The notes under the pieces were generated by a model. That model had not been told where the DNA came from and made no database searches. It saw only the letters and a list, made by a program, of their open reading frames with translations. This document shows positions 1-5,867 of a stretch of DNA of 6,247 nt, piece after piece. The position numbers were made by a program, and so were the translations under genes. Origin of the DNA: Verrucomicrobiota bacterium (lineage in GTDB: Bacteria; Verrucomicrobiota; Verrucomicrobiia; Limisphaerales; UBA1100); assembly GCA_015660155.1 (NCBI GenBank), contig DQLO01000142.1, positions 1-6,247 on the forward strand. The letters run 5' to 3'. Within the stretch, counting starts at the first letter, position 1; every line of letters starts with the position of its first letter.

Positions 1-105
1 CCCAACCGCTTTCGCGAGGAACATGGCGGTGGCCGAATGATTTACAGCGCCATCACCCGCGAAATGGAAAACCGCATTCACAAGCTGAAGGAACTCCATG
101 GCTAA
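1..105 (+). CDS. C-terminal end of an unrecognised upstream gene (partial)
   Basis: The frame is open from the first base to a TAA at 103-105 and gives the last 34 residues of a protein, ending in KLKELHG. The fragment contains the run GGGRMIYSAITREMENRI and then a charged, probably helical tail. I do not recognise the family from so little sequence. The stop lies inside the next gene, whose ATG is at 98, so the two genes overlap by 8 nt. The Shine-Dalgarno sequence of the next gene lies within this coding region. That arrangement implies co-transcription and probably translational coupling with the alkyl-DHAP synthase homologue, so this gene may belong to the same lipid pathway, but that is inference from position only. 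Confidence 0.7.
   Translation, partial: PNRFREEHGGGRMIYSAITREMENRIHKLKELHG
88..92 (+). promoter_or_regulatory. Ribosome binding site of the AGPS-like gene
   Basis: AAGGA lies 5 nt before the ATG at 98, inside the coding end of the upstream gene. It supports the start at 98 over the next in-frame Met (residue 12). Confidence 0.6.
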
Positions 106-1843
106 TTCTTCCGAACCCAAAATCCGCCACATGAAATGGTGGGGCTGGGGCCACGAGGACGTGAGCTTCAGCGATGCCGACAAGCCAAAGCTGTGGCCGT
201 ACCTCAGCGGCGAATTGGGGCTGGAACAGGTCGAGCCCACGCCGCCGGTCAAGTTTGATGACGTGCATTTGCCCGCCGCCAAAGAGAACGCCCCCTTTGT
301 TGCCGCACTGCGGGAGGCACTCGCGGACGATCAATTTTCCGTCGACAAAAAAGACCGCCTTATCCACGCCGCCGGCAAAGCGTTCCGCGATTTGTTTCGA
401 CTGCGGCGCGGGCAAGTGGACTTCGCGCCGGACCTCATCGTCTACCCCGCCAGCGAGGCCGACGTGGTGGCTGTCGTCAAAGCCGCCCACGAACACAACG
501 CCGTGCTGATTCCATTTGGCGGAGGCACGAACATCGCCGGCTGCATCGAGCCGAAGGATCGCGATGGGCGGTTCATTGTGAGCCTCGATATGTGCCGGAT
601 GCATCGTGTGTTGGCGGTTGATAAAAAATCGCTGCTCGCTCGCATGGAAGCCGGCGTTTATGGGCCGCACATGGAGGAACAGCTCGAAGCGGAAGGCGTT
701 ACGCTGGGGCATTTTCCGGATTCATTTGTGCACTCCACGCTCGGCGGTTGGGTGGCCACCCGCTCGGCGGGAATGCAAAGCGACAAGTACGGCAAGATTG
801 AAGACATGGTCATCGCGCTGCGGATGGTCACGCCCAGCGGCACGATCGTCACGCGCACGGTTCCGAATACTTCCAACGGCATTGACGTGCGCAGTTTGTG
901 TGTGGGCAGCGAAGGCATCCTCGGCGTGATCACGGAGGTGACGATGCAAGTGCATCGCTTGCCGGAATATAAATTGTTTGAAGGTTGGTTGTTCCCGGAT
1001 TTCGAGAGCGGCATCCACGCCATCCACGAGTGCGTGCGACACGGGACGATGCCAGTGATCACGCGCCTCAACGATCCGGGCAAGACGGCCCTCAGCGCGG
1101 CGTTCAAAAAAGTGGAGTCGCCGCTGAAACAAAAAATTGGCGCGGTGATGAAATGGTATTTGCGCAATATCAAAGGCATTGATTTTACAAAGTGCTGTAT
1201 GATGACCACCGCGTACGAAGGCGATTACGATACGTTCCATATGCAGCGGCGGGAGTCCAATCGGGTTTTCCGAAAACACGGCGGCGTGAACCTCGGCGAA
1301 GGCCCGGGCAATTCCTTCAAGGAAGCGAAATATGATTTCCCGCACGTGCGCGATTATTTGATGGACCGCGGCGTGATGGGCGACGTGAGCGAAACTTCCA
1401 CCACGTGGGAAAACCTCCACAATCTTTACACCAAAACCCTCGCCAATATCCAAAAAGCCATTCGCGATACCGGCGTGGATCCGTGGGTCGGCTGCCACAT
1501 CAGCCACAACTACCACACCGGCGCGAGCCTCTACTTCACGTTCGGTTGCCGCCAAATAAAAGGCCGCGAGATGGACCAATATCTTTACATCAAAAAAGCC
1601 GCCGAGGATTCCTTCCTGCAAAACGGCGGAACCGTCAGCCATCATCACGCCATCGGCACCGAGCATCTCCCGTGGATTGAGGCCGATCTCTCGCCCACCG
1701 GCCTCAAAGCCGTGCGCGCCATCAAGGACGGCCTCGACCCCAAGAGCGTGATGAACCCCGGCAAAATCCTTCCCGGCCCAGATCCCCTGCGCGAATGGGG
1801 CTTGACCGATGAGGCCATTGCGTCGTTCAACAAGGCGGACTGA
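98..1843 (+). CDS. Alkyldihydroxyacetonephosphate synthase-like FAD enzyme (ether-lipid forming)
   Basis: This 581-residue flavoprotein of the VAO/PCMH FAD-linked oxidase superfamily resembles animal alkyl-DHAP synthase (AGPS), which swaps the acyl chain of acyl-DHAP for a fatty alcohol to make the ether bond. Near the N terminus is MKWWGWG (residues 12-18), matching the MKWNGWG found before the FAD domain of AGPS. FAD-binding elements follow: PFGGGTNIAG (139-148), GHFPDS (204-209), LGGWVATRSAGM (about 215-226) and a SEGILGVITE motif. Residues matching the AGPS active site as I recall it are present: Arg323 (R419 in guinea pig), Tyr479 (Y578) and the His triplet 515-517 (615-617). The C terminus ends the domain with NPGKIL, as in glycolate oxidase and D-lactate dehydrogenase relatives. 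It lacks the peroxisomal N-terminal extension, which explains its shorter length (human about 658). It overlaps the next gene by 1 nt (TGATG). Automated pipelines would probably call it a generic FAD-binding oxidase. A different substrate cannot be excluded, but the HHH and Tyr argue for AGPS chemistry. Confidence 0.85.
   Translation: MANSSEPKIRHMKWWGWGHEDVSFSDADKPKLWPYLSGELGLEQVEPTPPVKFDDVHLPAAKENAPFVAALREALADDQFSVDKKDRLIHAAGKAFRDLFRLRRGQVDFAPDLIVYPASEADVVAVVKAAHEHNAVLIPFGGGTNIAGCIEPKDRDGRFIVSLDMCRMHRVLAVDKKSLLARMEAGVYGPHMEEQLEAEGVTLGHFPDSFVHSTLGGWVATRSAGMQSDKYGKIEDMVIALRMVTPSGTIVTRTVPNTSNGIDVRSLCVGSEGILGVITEVTMQVHRLPEYKLFEGWLFPDFESGIHAIHECVRHGTMPVITRLNDPGKTALSAAFKKVESPLKQKIGAVMKWYLRNIKGIDFTKCCMMTTAYEGDYDTFHMQRRESNRVFRKHGGVNLGEGPGNSFKEAKYDFPHVRDYLMDRGVMGDVSETSTTWENLHNLYTKTLANIQKAIRDTGVDPWVGCHISHNYHTGASLYFTFGCRQIKGREMDQYLYIKKAAEDSFLQNGGTVSHHHAIGTEHLPWIEADLSPTGLKAVRAIKDGLDPKSVMNPGKILPGPDPLREWGLTDEAIASFNKAD
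1832..1835 (+). promoter_or_regulatory. Weak ribosome binding site and TGATG coupling at the SDR start
   Basis: AAGG ends 7 nt before the ATG at 1843. The stop of the preceding gene (1841-1843) shares its last base with this ATG, so terminating ribosomes probably re-initiate here. Confidence 0.45.
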
Positions 1844-2649
1844 TGTTTGCCGAAAAAGTTGTCATCATCACCGGCGCCTCATCCGGCTTGGGCCGCCAAC
1901 TCGCGCACGACCTCGCCGCGCGGCGCTGTCGCGTGGTGCTGTTCGCTCGCAACGCCGATGCCCTCGCCGAGGCCGTGGCCGAATGCGAAGCGGCGGGTGG
2001 CGAAGCCATGGCTGTCACCGGCGATGTCACGCAGCCCGAAGATTGCGAGCGACTCATTGCCAAAACCATCGAGCGCTTTGGCGGCATTGATTTTCTCATC
2101 TCCAACGCCGGCCTCAGCATGTGGGCCAAGTTCGAGGAAGTGACTGACCTCAATTTATTTCGCCGCTTGATGGAGGTCAACTACCTTGGCCTTGTGCACA
2201 CACTACACTTCGCGCTGCCCGCACTCAAAAAGACCGGCGGCCTCATCGTTTCCATCGGCAGCATCCAGGGCAAAATCGCCGTGCCCGCGCATTCCGGATA
2301 CGTCGCCAGCAAACACGCGCTCGAAGGCTTTTGCGATACGCTGCGCTACGAGCTGGAAGAAACGGGCGTCGATATTTTGACCATCCATCCGCATTGGATT
2401 CAAGGCACCCAAATGCGCGCCAACGCGTGCACCGCCGATGGCGCTGCGATGGGCGAAAGCAAACGCTCGCACAATCACGAATCCATCACGCTGGAACAAT
2501 GCGCGCGCGAAATCATCGACGCGATGCGCGACCGCCAGCGCGAACTCATCATCCCGCCGCGCCTGCGCCTCGCGCCGATTCTCAAGGTGCTGTGGCCCGC
2601 GCTGTTGCGTCGCAAAGTGCTGCGCATTTTTCGGGGACAAGGAAAATAG
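1843..2649 (+). CDS. Short-chain dehydrogenase resembling DHRS7B/PexRAP, candidate acyl/alkyl-DHAP reductase
   Basis: This is a classical SDR of 268 residues. The Rossmann cofactor motif TGASSGLG is at residues 10-17, with Arg36 after the second beta strand favouring NADPH. The structural SNAG motif is at 87-90, and the catalytic residues are Ser140, Tyr153 and Lys157 (YVASK). The stretch around the active site, GSIQGKIAVPAHSGYVASKH, closely resembles the SSIQGK...SKHA segment of mammalian DHRS7B (PexRAP), which reduces acyl- and alkyl-DHAP to the glycerol-3-phosphate form. The later TADG segment near residue 200 also matches that protein. The C terminus (about 245-268) is basic and hydrophobic and could lie on the membrane; DHRS7B carries an N-terminal membrane anchor that is absent here. 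The gene is sandwiched between the AGPS homologue (1-nt overlap) and PlsC (2-nt gap), exactly where a ketone reductase would be needed. SDR membership is certain; the substrate is inferred from similarity and context. Confidence 0.9.
   Translation: MFAEKVVIITGASSGLGRQLAHDLAARRCRVVLFARNADALAEAVAECEAAGGEAMAVTGDVTQPEDCERLIAKTIERFGGIDFLISNAGLSMWAKFEEVTDLNLFRRLMEVNYLGLVHTLHFALPALKKTGGLIVSIGSIQGKIAVPAHSGYVASKHALEGFCDTLRYELEETGVDILTIHPHWIQGTQMRANACTADGAAMGESKRSHNHESITLEQCAREIIDAMRDRQRELIIPPRLRLAPILKVLWPALLRRKVLRIFRGQGK
2639..2643 (+). promoter_or_regulatory. Ribosome binding site of the PlsC-type gene
   Basis: AAGGA lies 8 nt before the ATG at 2652 and overlaps the last codons of the SDR gene. It decides the start at 2652 against a much longer in-frame extension reaching back to 2331. 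Confidence 0.6.
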
Positions 2650-2651
2650 CA

Positions 2652-3317
2652 ATGGCTCGAACGCCCACGCGCATTGGTTTTCACTATTGGCTGGCCCGGT
2701 TTATCTCGGGGCTGTTTACGAGCACTTGGATTCGCCGCCGCGTATTGCACAACGATCGCGTGCCGCAAACCGGCGGCCTGATTCTTGCCTCCAACCACGT
2801 GAGCTATCTCGATCCATTTTATATGGTCTGCTCCGTGGACAGACTGGTCATCGCGTTGGCGCGCGAAAGTGCCTACAAATTTCCTCCACTGGCGTGGTTG
2901 CTGCACAGTTGGGGCGTCATCCCCGTCGACCAATCCGGCAGTGGCCGCGGCTTGAAAACATTCTTCACCCGACTGCGCGCCGGCGATGCGGTAATGATGT
3001 ATCCCGAAGGCACGCGCTCGTCCACCGGTCAAATCCAAGCGCCAATGCCGGGCGTGGGCCTGATTATTCTCAAGAGCAATGCGCTCGTGGTTCCCGTCAA
3101 ATTATTCGGCTCGTACGAGGCCTTCAACCGCCACCATTGGTTTCCGCGTCCTTATCGGGTGGAAATAAAGTTTGGCGAACCGCTCGACTTCCGCGACCTT
3201 CGGGCCAAGGCAAAAGAAACCAAAGACAAAGATCAACTGAGAAAATTATATCACCAAGCCGCCACCGATTTGTTGCACGCCATTGCGACAATCGAGCCCG
3301 GGCCGGACAAAAATTAA
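2652..3317 (+). CDS. 1-acyl-sn-glycerol-3-phosphate acyltransferase family protein (PlsC-type)
   Basis: This 221-residue protein belongs to the PlsC/LPLAT acyltransferase family, which moves a fatty acyl group onto lysophosphatidate or a related lysolipid at the inner face of the cytoplasmic membrane. The catalytic HX4D motif appears as NHVSYLDP (residues 48-55, His49 and Asp54), and the glycerophosphate-binding block as YPEGTR (117-122). A later GVGLIILKSNALVVPVKLFG stretch (about 134-153) is the usual third block. An amphipathic N-terminal segment (about 10-30, rich in aromatic and Arg residues) probably attaches it to the membrane; I see no clear transmembrane helix. The size fits an sn-2 acyltransferase rather than the much larger GNPAT or PlsB. 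It starts 2 nt after the SDR stop, so it is co-translated with the ether-lipid-like genes and may acylate 1-alkyl-glycerol-3-phosphate. It could equally be a general PlsC paralogue. Confidence 0.93.
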   Translation: MARTPTRIGFHYWLARFISGLFTSTWIRRRVLHNDRVPQTGGLILASNHVSYLDPFYMVCSVDRLVIALARESAYKFPPLAWLLHSWGVIPVDQSGSGRGLKTFFTRLRAGDAVMMYPEGTRSSTGQIQAPMPGVGLIILKSNALVVPVKLFGSYEAFNRHHWFPRPYRVEIKFGEPLDFRDLRAKAKETKDKDQLRKLYHQAATDLLHAIATIEPGPDKN

Positions 3318-3320
3318 TTT

Positions 3321-3324
3321 AGGA
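3321..3324 (+). promoter_or_regulatory. Ribosome binding site of pepA
   Basis: AGGA lies in a short AT-rich spacer 9 nt before the ATG at 3334. It supports this start over an in-frame ATG at 3283 that lies within the preceding gene. Confidence 0.6.
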
Positions 3325-3333
3325 AAAATAAAA

Positions 3334-4773
3334 ATGAACATCACTATTCATTCAGGTAATTGGGAAGAACTCGACGTCGACGCGCTGGCCGTGCCACTGG
3401 CCAAAGGCAGCACCGTGGACGCCGCACTCGATGCGCGCCTCGGCGGATTGCTCAGCGAACTCATCGAGAGCGGCGAGTGGACCGGCAAGGCCGGCGCGTG
3501 CACGCTTATCCATCGCGTGCCGGACAGCGCCGTGAAGCGTGTGTTTCTCATCGGCCTCGGCGAAGCGCCGATGGCGCGCCATTGGTTTGCCGCCGCCGGC
3601 CAAGCCGTGCGCGCCGCCGCCAAGGCCAAGTGCCGGTCCGTGGCGCTGTTGCTGCCGCCCGATGCCTGCGCGCGCTTGGCCGCCGAGGGCGCGGGCTTTG
3701 GCCAACATCGGCCCAGTGGTTATAAAGAACAAAAACCGTGGCCGGTCGAAGAAGTTATTTTGCTGACCCCCGGCGACCAAGCCATCGCCGATGCCGGACG
3801 CATCACCGCCGAATGCGTGAACCTCGCGCGCGAGTTGGTGGAAATGCCCGCCAACGATTTGGGCCCGGAAGAATTTGCAATGCGCGCCGCGCGCGAAGGC
3901 GAAGCGGCCGGATTGGAAGTGGAAGTGCTCGACGAAAATGCCCTACGCGAACTCGGCGCGGGCGCGATCCTAGCCGTCGGCCAAGGCTCCGTGCGGCCGC
4001 CGCGCATGGTGCGGCTCAGTTGGAATCCGGAAAACCCCATCAACGATGACCATTTATTTTTGGTCGGCAAAGGCATCACCTTCGACACCGGCGGCCTGTC
4101 GCTCAAGCCCGCCAATTCGATGGAAAAAATGAAATACGATATGGGCGGCGCGGCCACGATGCTGGGCGCCATCACCGCGATTGGCCGTTTGCAGCCGCGC
4201 GTGCGCGTTTCCTGTTTGCTCGTGATGGCGGAAAATATGCCCAGCGGAACCGCCACGCGCCCCGGCGATATTATCACCGCGATGAACGGCAAAACCATCG
4301 AGGTCATCAACACCGATGCCGAAGGCCGACTCGTGCTCGCCGATGGGCTCACCTACGCTAATCGCCTCGGCGCAACGCACATCATCAACGCGGCCACGCT
4401 CACCGGCGCAGTCAGCGTCGCCCTCGGCAGCGTGCGCGTGGCGTTGCTCGGCAATCACAAGGCGCTCGGCGACGGCATTGCGCTGCGCGGGCGCGAATGC
4501 GGCGAACGCTTTTGGCCGTTGCCGATGGATCCCGATTACCTCGAACCGATGCGCGGCGATATGAGCGACCTGCGCAATGCCGGTTCCGATCGCAAAGCGG
4601 GCACCATTACCGCCGCAAAATTTTTAGAGCAATTCGTGGAAGGCACCCCGTGGGCGCACCTCGACATTGCGGGCACCGCGTGGTTCGACAAAGCCCAACC
4701 CAACGCCGGCAAAGGTGCGAGCGGTATTGCCGTCCGCACGCTCGTGCGATTGGCGGAAGGGTGGGGAAGTTAA
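3334..4773 (+). CDS. pepA: Leucyl aminopeptidase, M17 family (cytosol aminopeptidase PepA)
   Basis: This 479-residue protein is an M17 metallo-aminopeptidase that removes N-terminal residues, preferably Leu, from peptides in the cytoplasm; family members are hexamers with two metal ions per active site. The N-terminal third (about 1-145) is the macro-like domain, and the catalytic domain fills about 168-479. The metal ligands are Lys246, Asp251, Asp269, Asp328 and Glu330, with catalytic Lys258 and Arg332; their spacing is the same as in E. coli PepA. The family signature NTDAEGRL starts at Asn326. The protein is slightly shorter than E. coli PepA (503 residues), mostly in the N-terminal region. 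The start at 3334 gives a typical N terminus (MNITIHSGNW) and has a ribosome binding site. It follows the acyltransferase by 16 nt and is probably the last gene of the operon. E. coli PepA also binds DNA, but nothing here indicates that role. Confidence 0.97.
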   Translation: MNITIHSGNWEELDVDALAVPLAKGSTVDAALDARLGGLLSELIESGEWTGKAGACTLIHRVPDSAVKRVFLIGLGEAPMARHWFAAAGQAVRAAAKAKCRSVALLLPPDACARLAAEGAGFGQHRPSGYKEQKPWPVEEVILLTPGDQAIADAGRITAECVNLARELVEMPANDLGPEEFAMRAAREGEAAGLEVEVLDENALRELGAGAILAVGQGSVRPPRMVRLSWNPENPINDDHLFLVGKGITFDTGGLSLKPANSMEKMKYDMGGAATMLGAITAIGRLQPRVRVSCLLVMAENMPSGTATRPGDIITAMNGKTIEVINTDAEGRLVLADGLTYANRLGATHIINAATLTGAVSVALGSVRVALLGNHKALGDGIALRGRECGERFWPLPMDPDYLEPMRGDMSDLRNAGSDRKAGTITAAKFLEQFVEGTPWAHLDIAGTAWFDKAQPNAGKGASGIAVRTLVRLAEGWGS

Positions 4774-4870
4774 AATGACGCGGCTCGCGCTCGTTTGCGT
4801 GGCCGGACAAATTTGCTAAAGTGATCCGTGATCCGTTTGCGAAACAACTGAATTTGTGCTATATTAAGGC
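4774..4870 (+). other. Intergenic region between pepA and the VWA lipoprotein gene
   Basis: These 97 nt form the only substantial gap in the window. They hold a tandem 7-bp repeat (GTGATCC twice, 4821-4834), two copies of CGTTTGCG (4792-4799 and 4834-4841), a small CAAATTTG palindrome (4808-4815) and a candidate promoter at the right end. I see no stem followed by a T run, so there is no convincing intrinsic terminator for pepA. The gap marks a likely transcription-unit boundary. Confidence 0.5.
4837..4865 (+). promoter_or_regulatory. Candidate sigma-70-type promoter for the VWA lipoprotein gene
   Basis: TTGCGA (4837-4842) and TATATT (4860-4865) are separated by 17 nt and match the -35 and -10 consensus at 4 of 6 and 5 of 6 positions. 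The expected transcription start would fall at or next to the ATG at 4871, so the mRNA would be leaderless or nearly so. The only purine-rich stretch before the ATG (AAGG, 4866-4869) is 1 nt away, too close for a normal ribosome binding site, which agrees with leaderless initiation. Confidence 0.35.
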
Positions 4871-5827
4871 ATGAGGCGTTTCGTTATTCCGACTTTGGGC
4901 GTGCTTCTTTTTTTTCTGTGTGCCGTTTTTATTTCCGGCTGTTCAAAAAAAGAGGCCAAGCCCGCAGGCAATCCGCGCCTTGAAAAATCCGGCCAATCGC
5001 TTGTCGCTGAGCCAATCGTGCCGGTGGCCAGGGATTCTTCCGAAACCGTGGTGGCGGAAGGCGAAGAGCTTGAAGCGGCCAACGAATCCGCCCGCGCGCC
5101 GGAGCCCGATCTCGCACCGGTGTTGTCTCGTGCTGAATTGGCGGAACTGGTTCGCCTTGCAAGAGCGGGCAATCCCCACGCGCAGGTGAATCTCGGCAAT
5201 ATTTTCTTTGAAGGCCGGGGCGCGAATGTCGACAAAGCCGCCGCCGAATATTGGTGGAACCTCGCCGCGCGCAATCGGCATCCGGTGGCGATTGCAAACC
5301 TCAAGATGCTGCACGCCAAGCCCGAAGAGGGTGTGAGCTTTTTCGGCACAGCCAGTCGTGGCAACAAGTTTGTGTTCATCATTGATCGATCCGGCAGCAT
5401 GAGTGGCAACCGTCTGGCCGCCGCGAAGGAAGAGCTTTGCGGCACGCTGAAAGGGCTGAAACCCACCGACCAATTTATGATTTATTTTTTCAGTGACGGC
5501 GCACAGGCGATGCCAGCAAATGCGATGTTGGCCGGCACGCCGAAAAATATCCAGTGGGCAACCGGCTGGGTGCGCGGGCGGAGTACGGCCGGCGGAACCG
5601 ATCCCACGGAGGCATTGAAGTGGTGTTTCAATTTGCGGCCCGACACCGTGTGGTTGCTCACCGACGGCCAGTTTGCCGATGGCCCCGCACTCGATGCCAT
5701 TGCCGCTGGCAACCGCCAACTCAAGGCTCGCATTAACACTCTCGCCTTTCACGATAAAGGCGGGGCAGACATTCTCCAACGCATCGCGCGCGAGAATGAC
5801 GGCACCTATCGCTTTGTAAAACCATAG
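4871..5827 (+). CDS. Lipoprotein with Sel1-like repeat and von Willebrand factor A (VWA) domain
   Basis: This 318-residue protein has a lipoprotein signal peptide: basic MRR, a hydrophobic core (4-21) and the lipobox ISGC with lipidated Cys24. Ser at +2, with no Asp, suggests outer-membrane sorting by the enterobacterial rule, which may not hold in this organism. Residues 28-90 are a low-complexity Ala/Glu/Pro linker. Residues about 102-137 form a Sel1/TPR-like repeat (NLGNIFFEGRGANVDKAAAE, then YWWNLAA) with a partial second repeat (138-147). A VWA domain (about 167-312) follows. Its metal-ion-dependent adhesion site is complete: DRSGS at 172-176, Thr243 in GGTDPTEAL and Asp265 in LLTDGQF. 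Intact MIDAS residues suggest Mg2+-dependent binding of a partner protein at the periplasmic or cell surface. The partner is unknown, and no transporter, AAA+ ATPase or secretion genes sit next to it. It probably has its own promoter. Confidence 0.92.
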   Translation: MRRFVIPTLGVLLFFLCAVFISGCSKKEAKPAGNPRLEKSGQSLVAEPIVPVARDSSETVVAEGEELEAANESARAPEPDLAPVLSRAELAELVRLARAGNPHAQVNLGNIFFEGRGANVDKAAAEYWWNLAARNRHPVAIANLKMLHAKPEEGVSFFGTASRGNKFVFIIDRSGSMSGNRLAAAKEELCGTLKGLKPTDQFMIYFFSDGAQAMPANAMLAGTPKNIQWATGWVRGRSTAGGTDPTEALKWCFNLRPDTVWLLTDGQFADGPALDAIAAGNRQLKARINTLAFHDKGGADILQRIARENDGTYRFVKP

Positions 5828-5843
5828 CCGCGCTTGCCCGCCA

Positions 5844-5855
5844 CCGCGCGCGCGG
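5844..5855. repeat. 12-bp perfect palindrome of alternating C/G
   Basis: CCGCGCGCGCGG reads the same on both strands and lies in the 40-nt spacer between the VWA gene and the next start. With no loop and no following T run it is a poor intrinsic terminator. It may be chance in GC-rich DNA. Confidence 0.4.
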
Positions 5856-5867
5856 TTATCGTCGCGA

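Noticed and set aside
722..1666. Long minus-strand open frame of 314 codons opposite the AGPS-like gene
   Set aside because: It is a GC-bias shadow of a gene with clear family motifs on the plus strand, and its translation is low in recognisable structure.
2331..2651. 107-codon N-terminal extension of the PlsC frame overlapping the SDR gene
   Set aside because: It overlaps conserved SDR sequence out of frame and reads as Arg/Ala-rich shadow; the ATG at 2652 has a ribosome binding site and gives a normal PlsC N terminus.
3301..3311. GGCCGGACAAA repeated at 4801-4811, exactly 1500 nt apart
   Set aside because: The first copy is the coding end of plsC and the second is intergenic; flanks do not match, so an 11-nt coincidence in GC-rich DNA is the simplest reading.
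3283..3333. Earlier in-frame start for pepA
   Set aside because: It lies within the plsC coding end and adds 17 residues unlike PepA; the ATG at 3334 is preceded by AGGA at 9 nt.
4774..4800. Possible intrinsic terminator after pepA (CGCG-GCT-CGCG)
   Set aside because: The stem is only 4 bp and no T run follows.
4943..5779. Minus-strand open frame of 278 codons opposite the VWA lipoprotein gene
   Set aside because: The plus strand carries a lipobox and a complete MIDAS motif; the antisense frame shows no domain.
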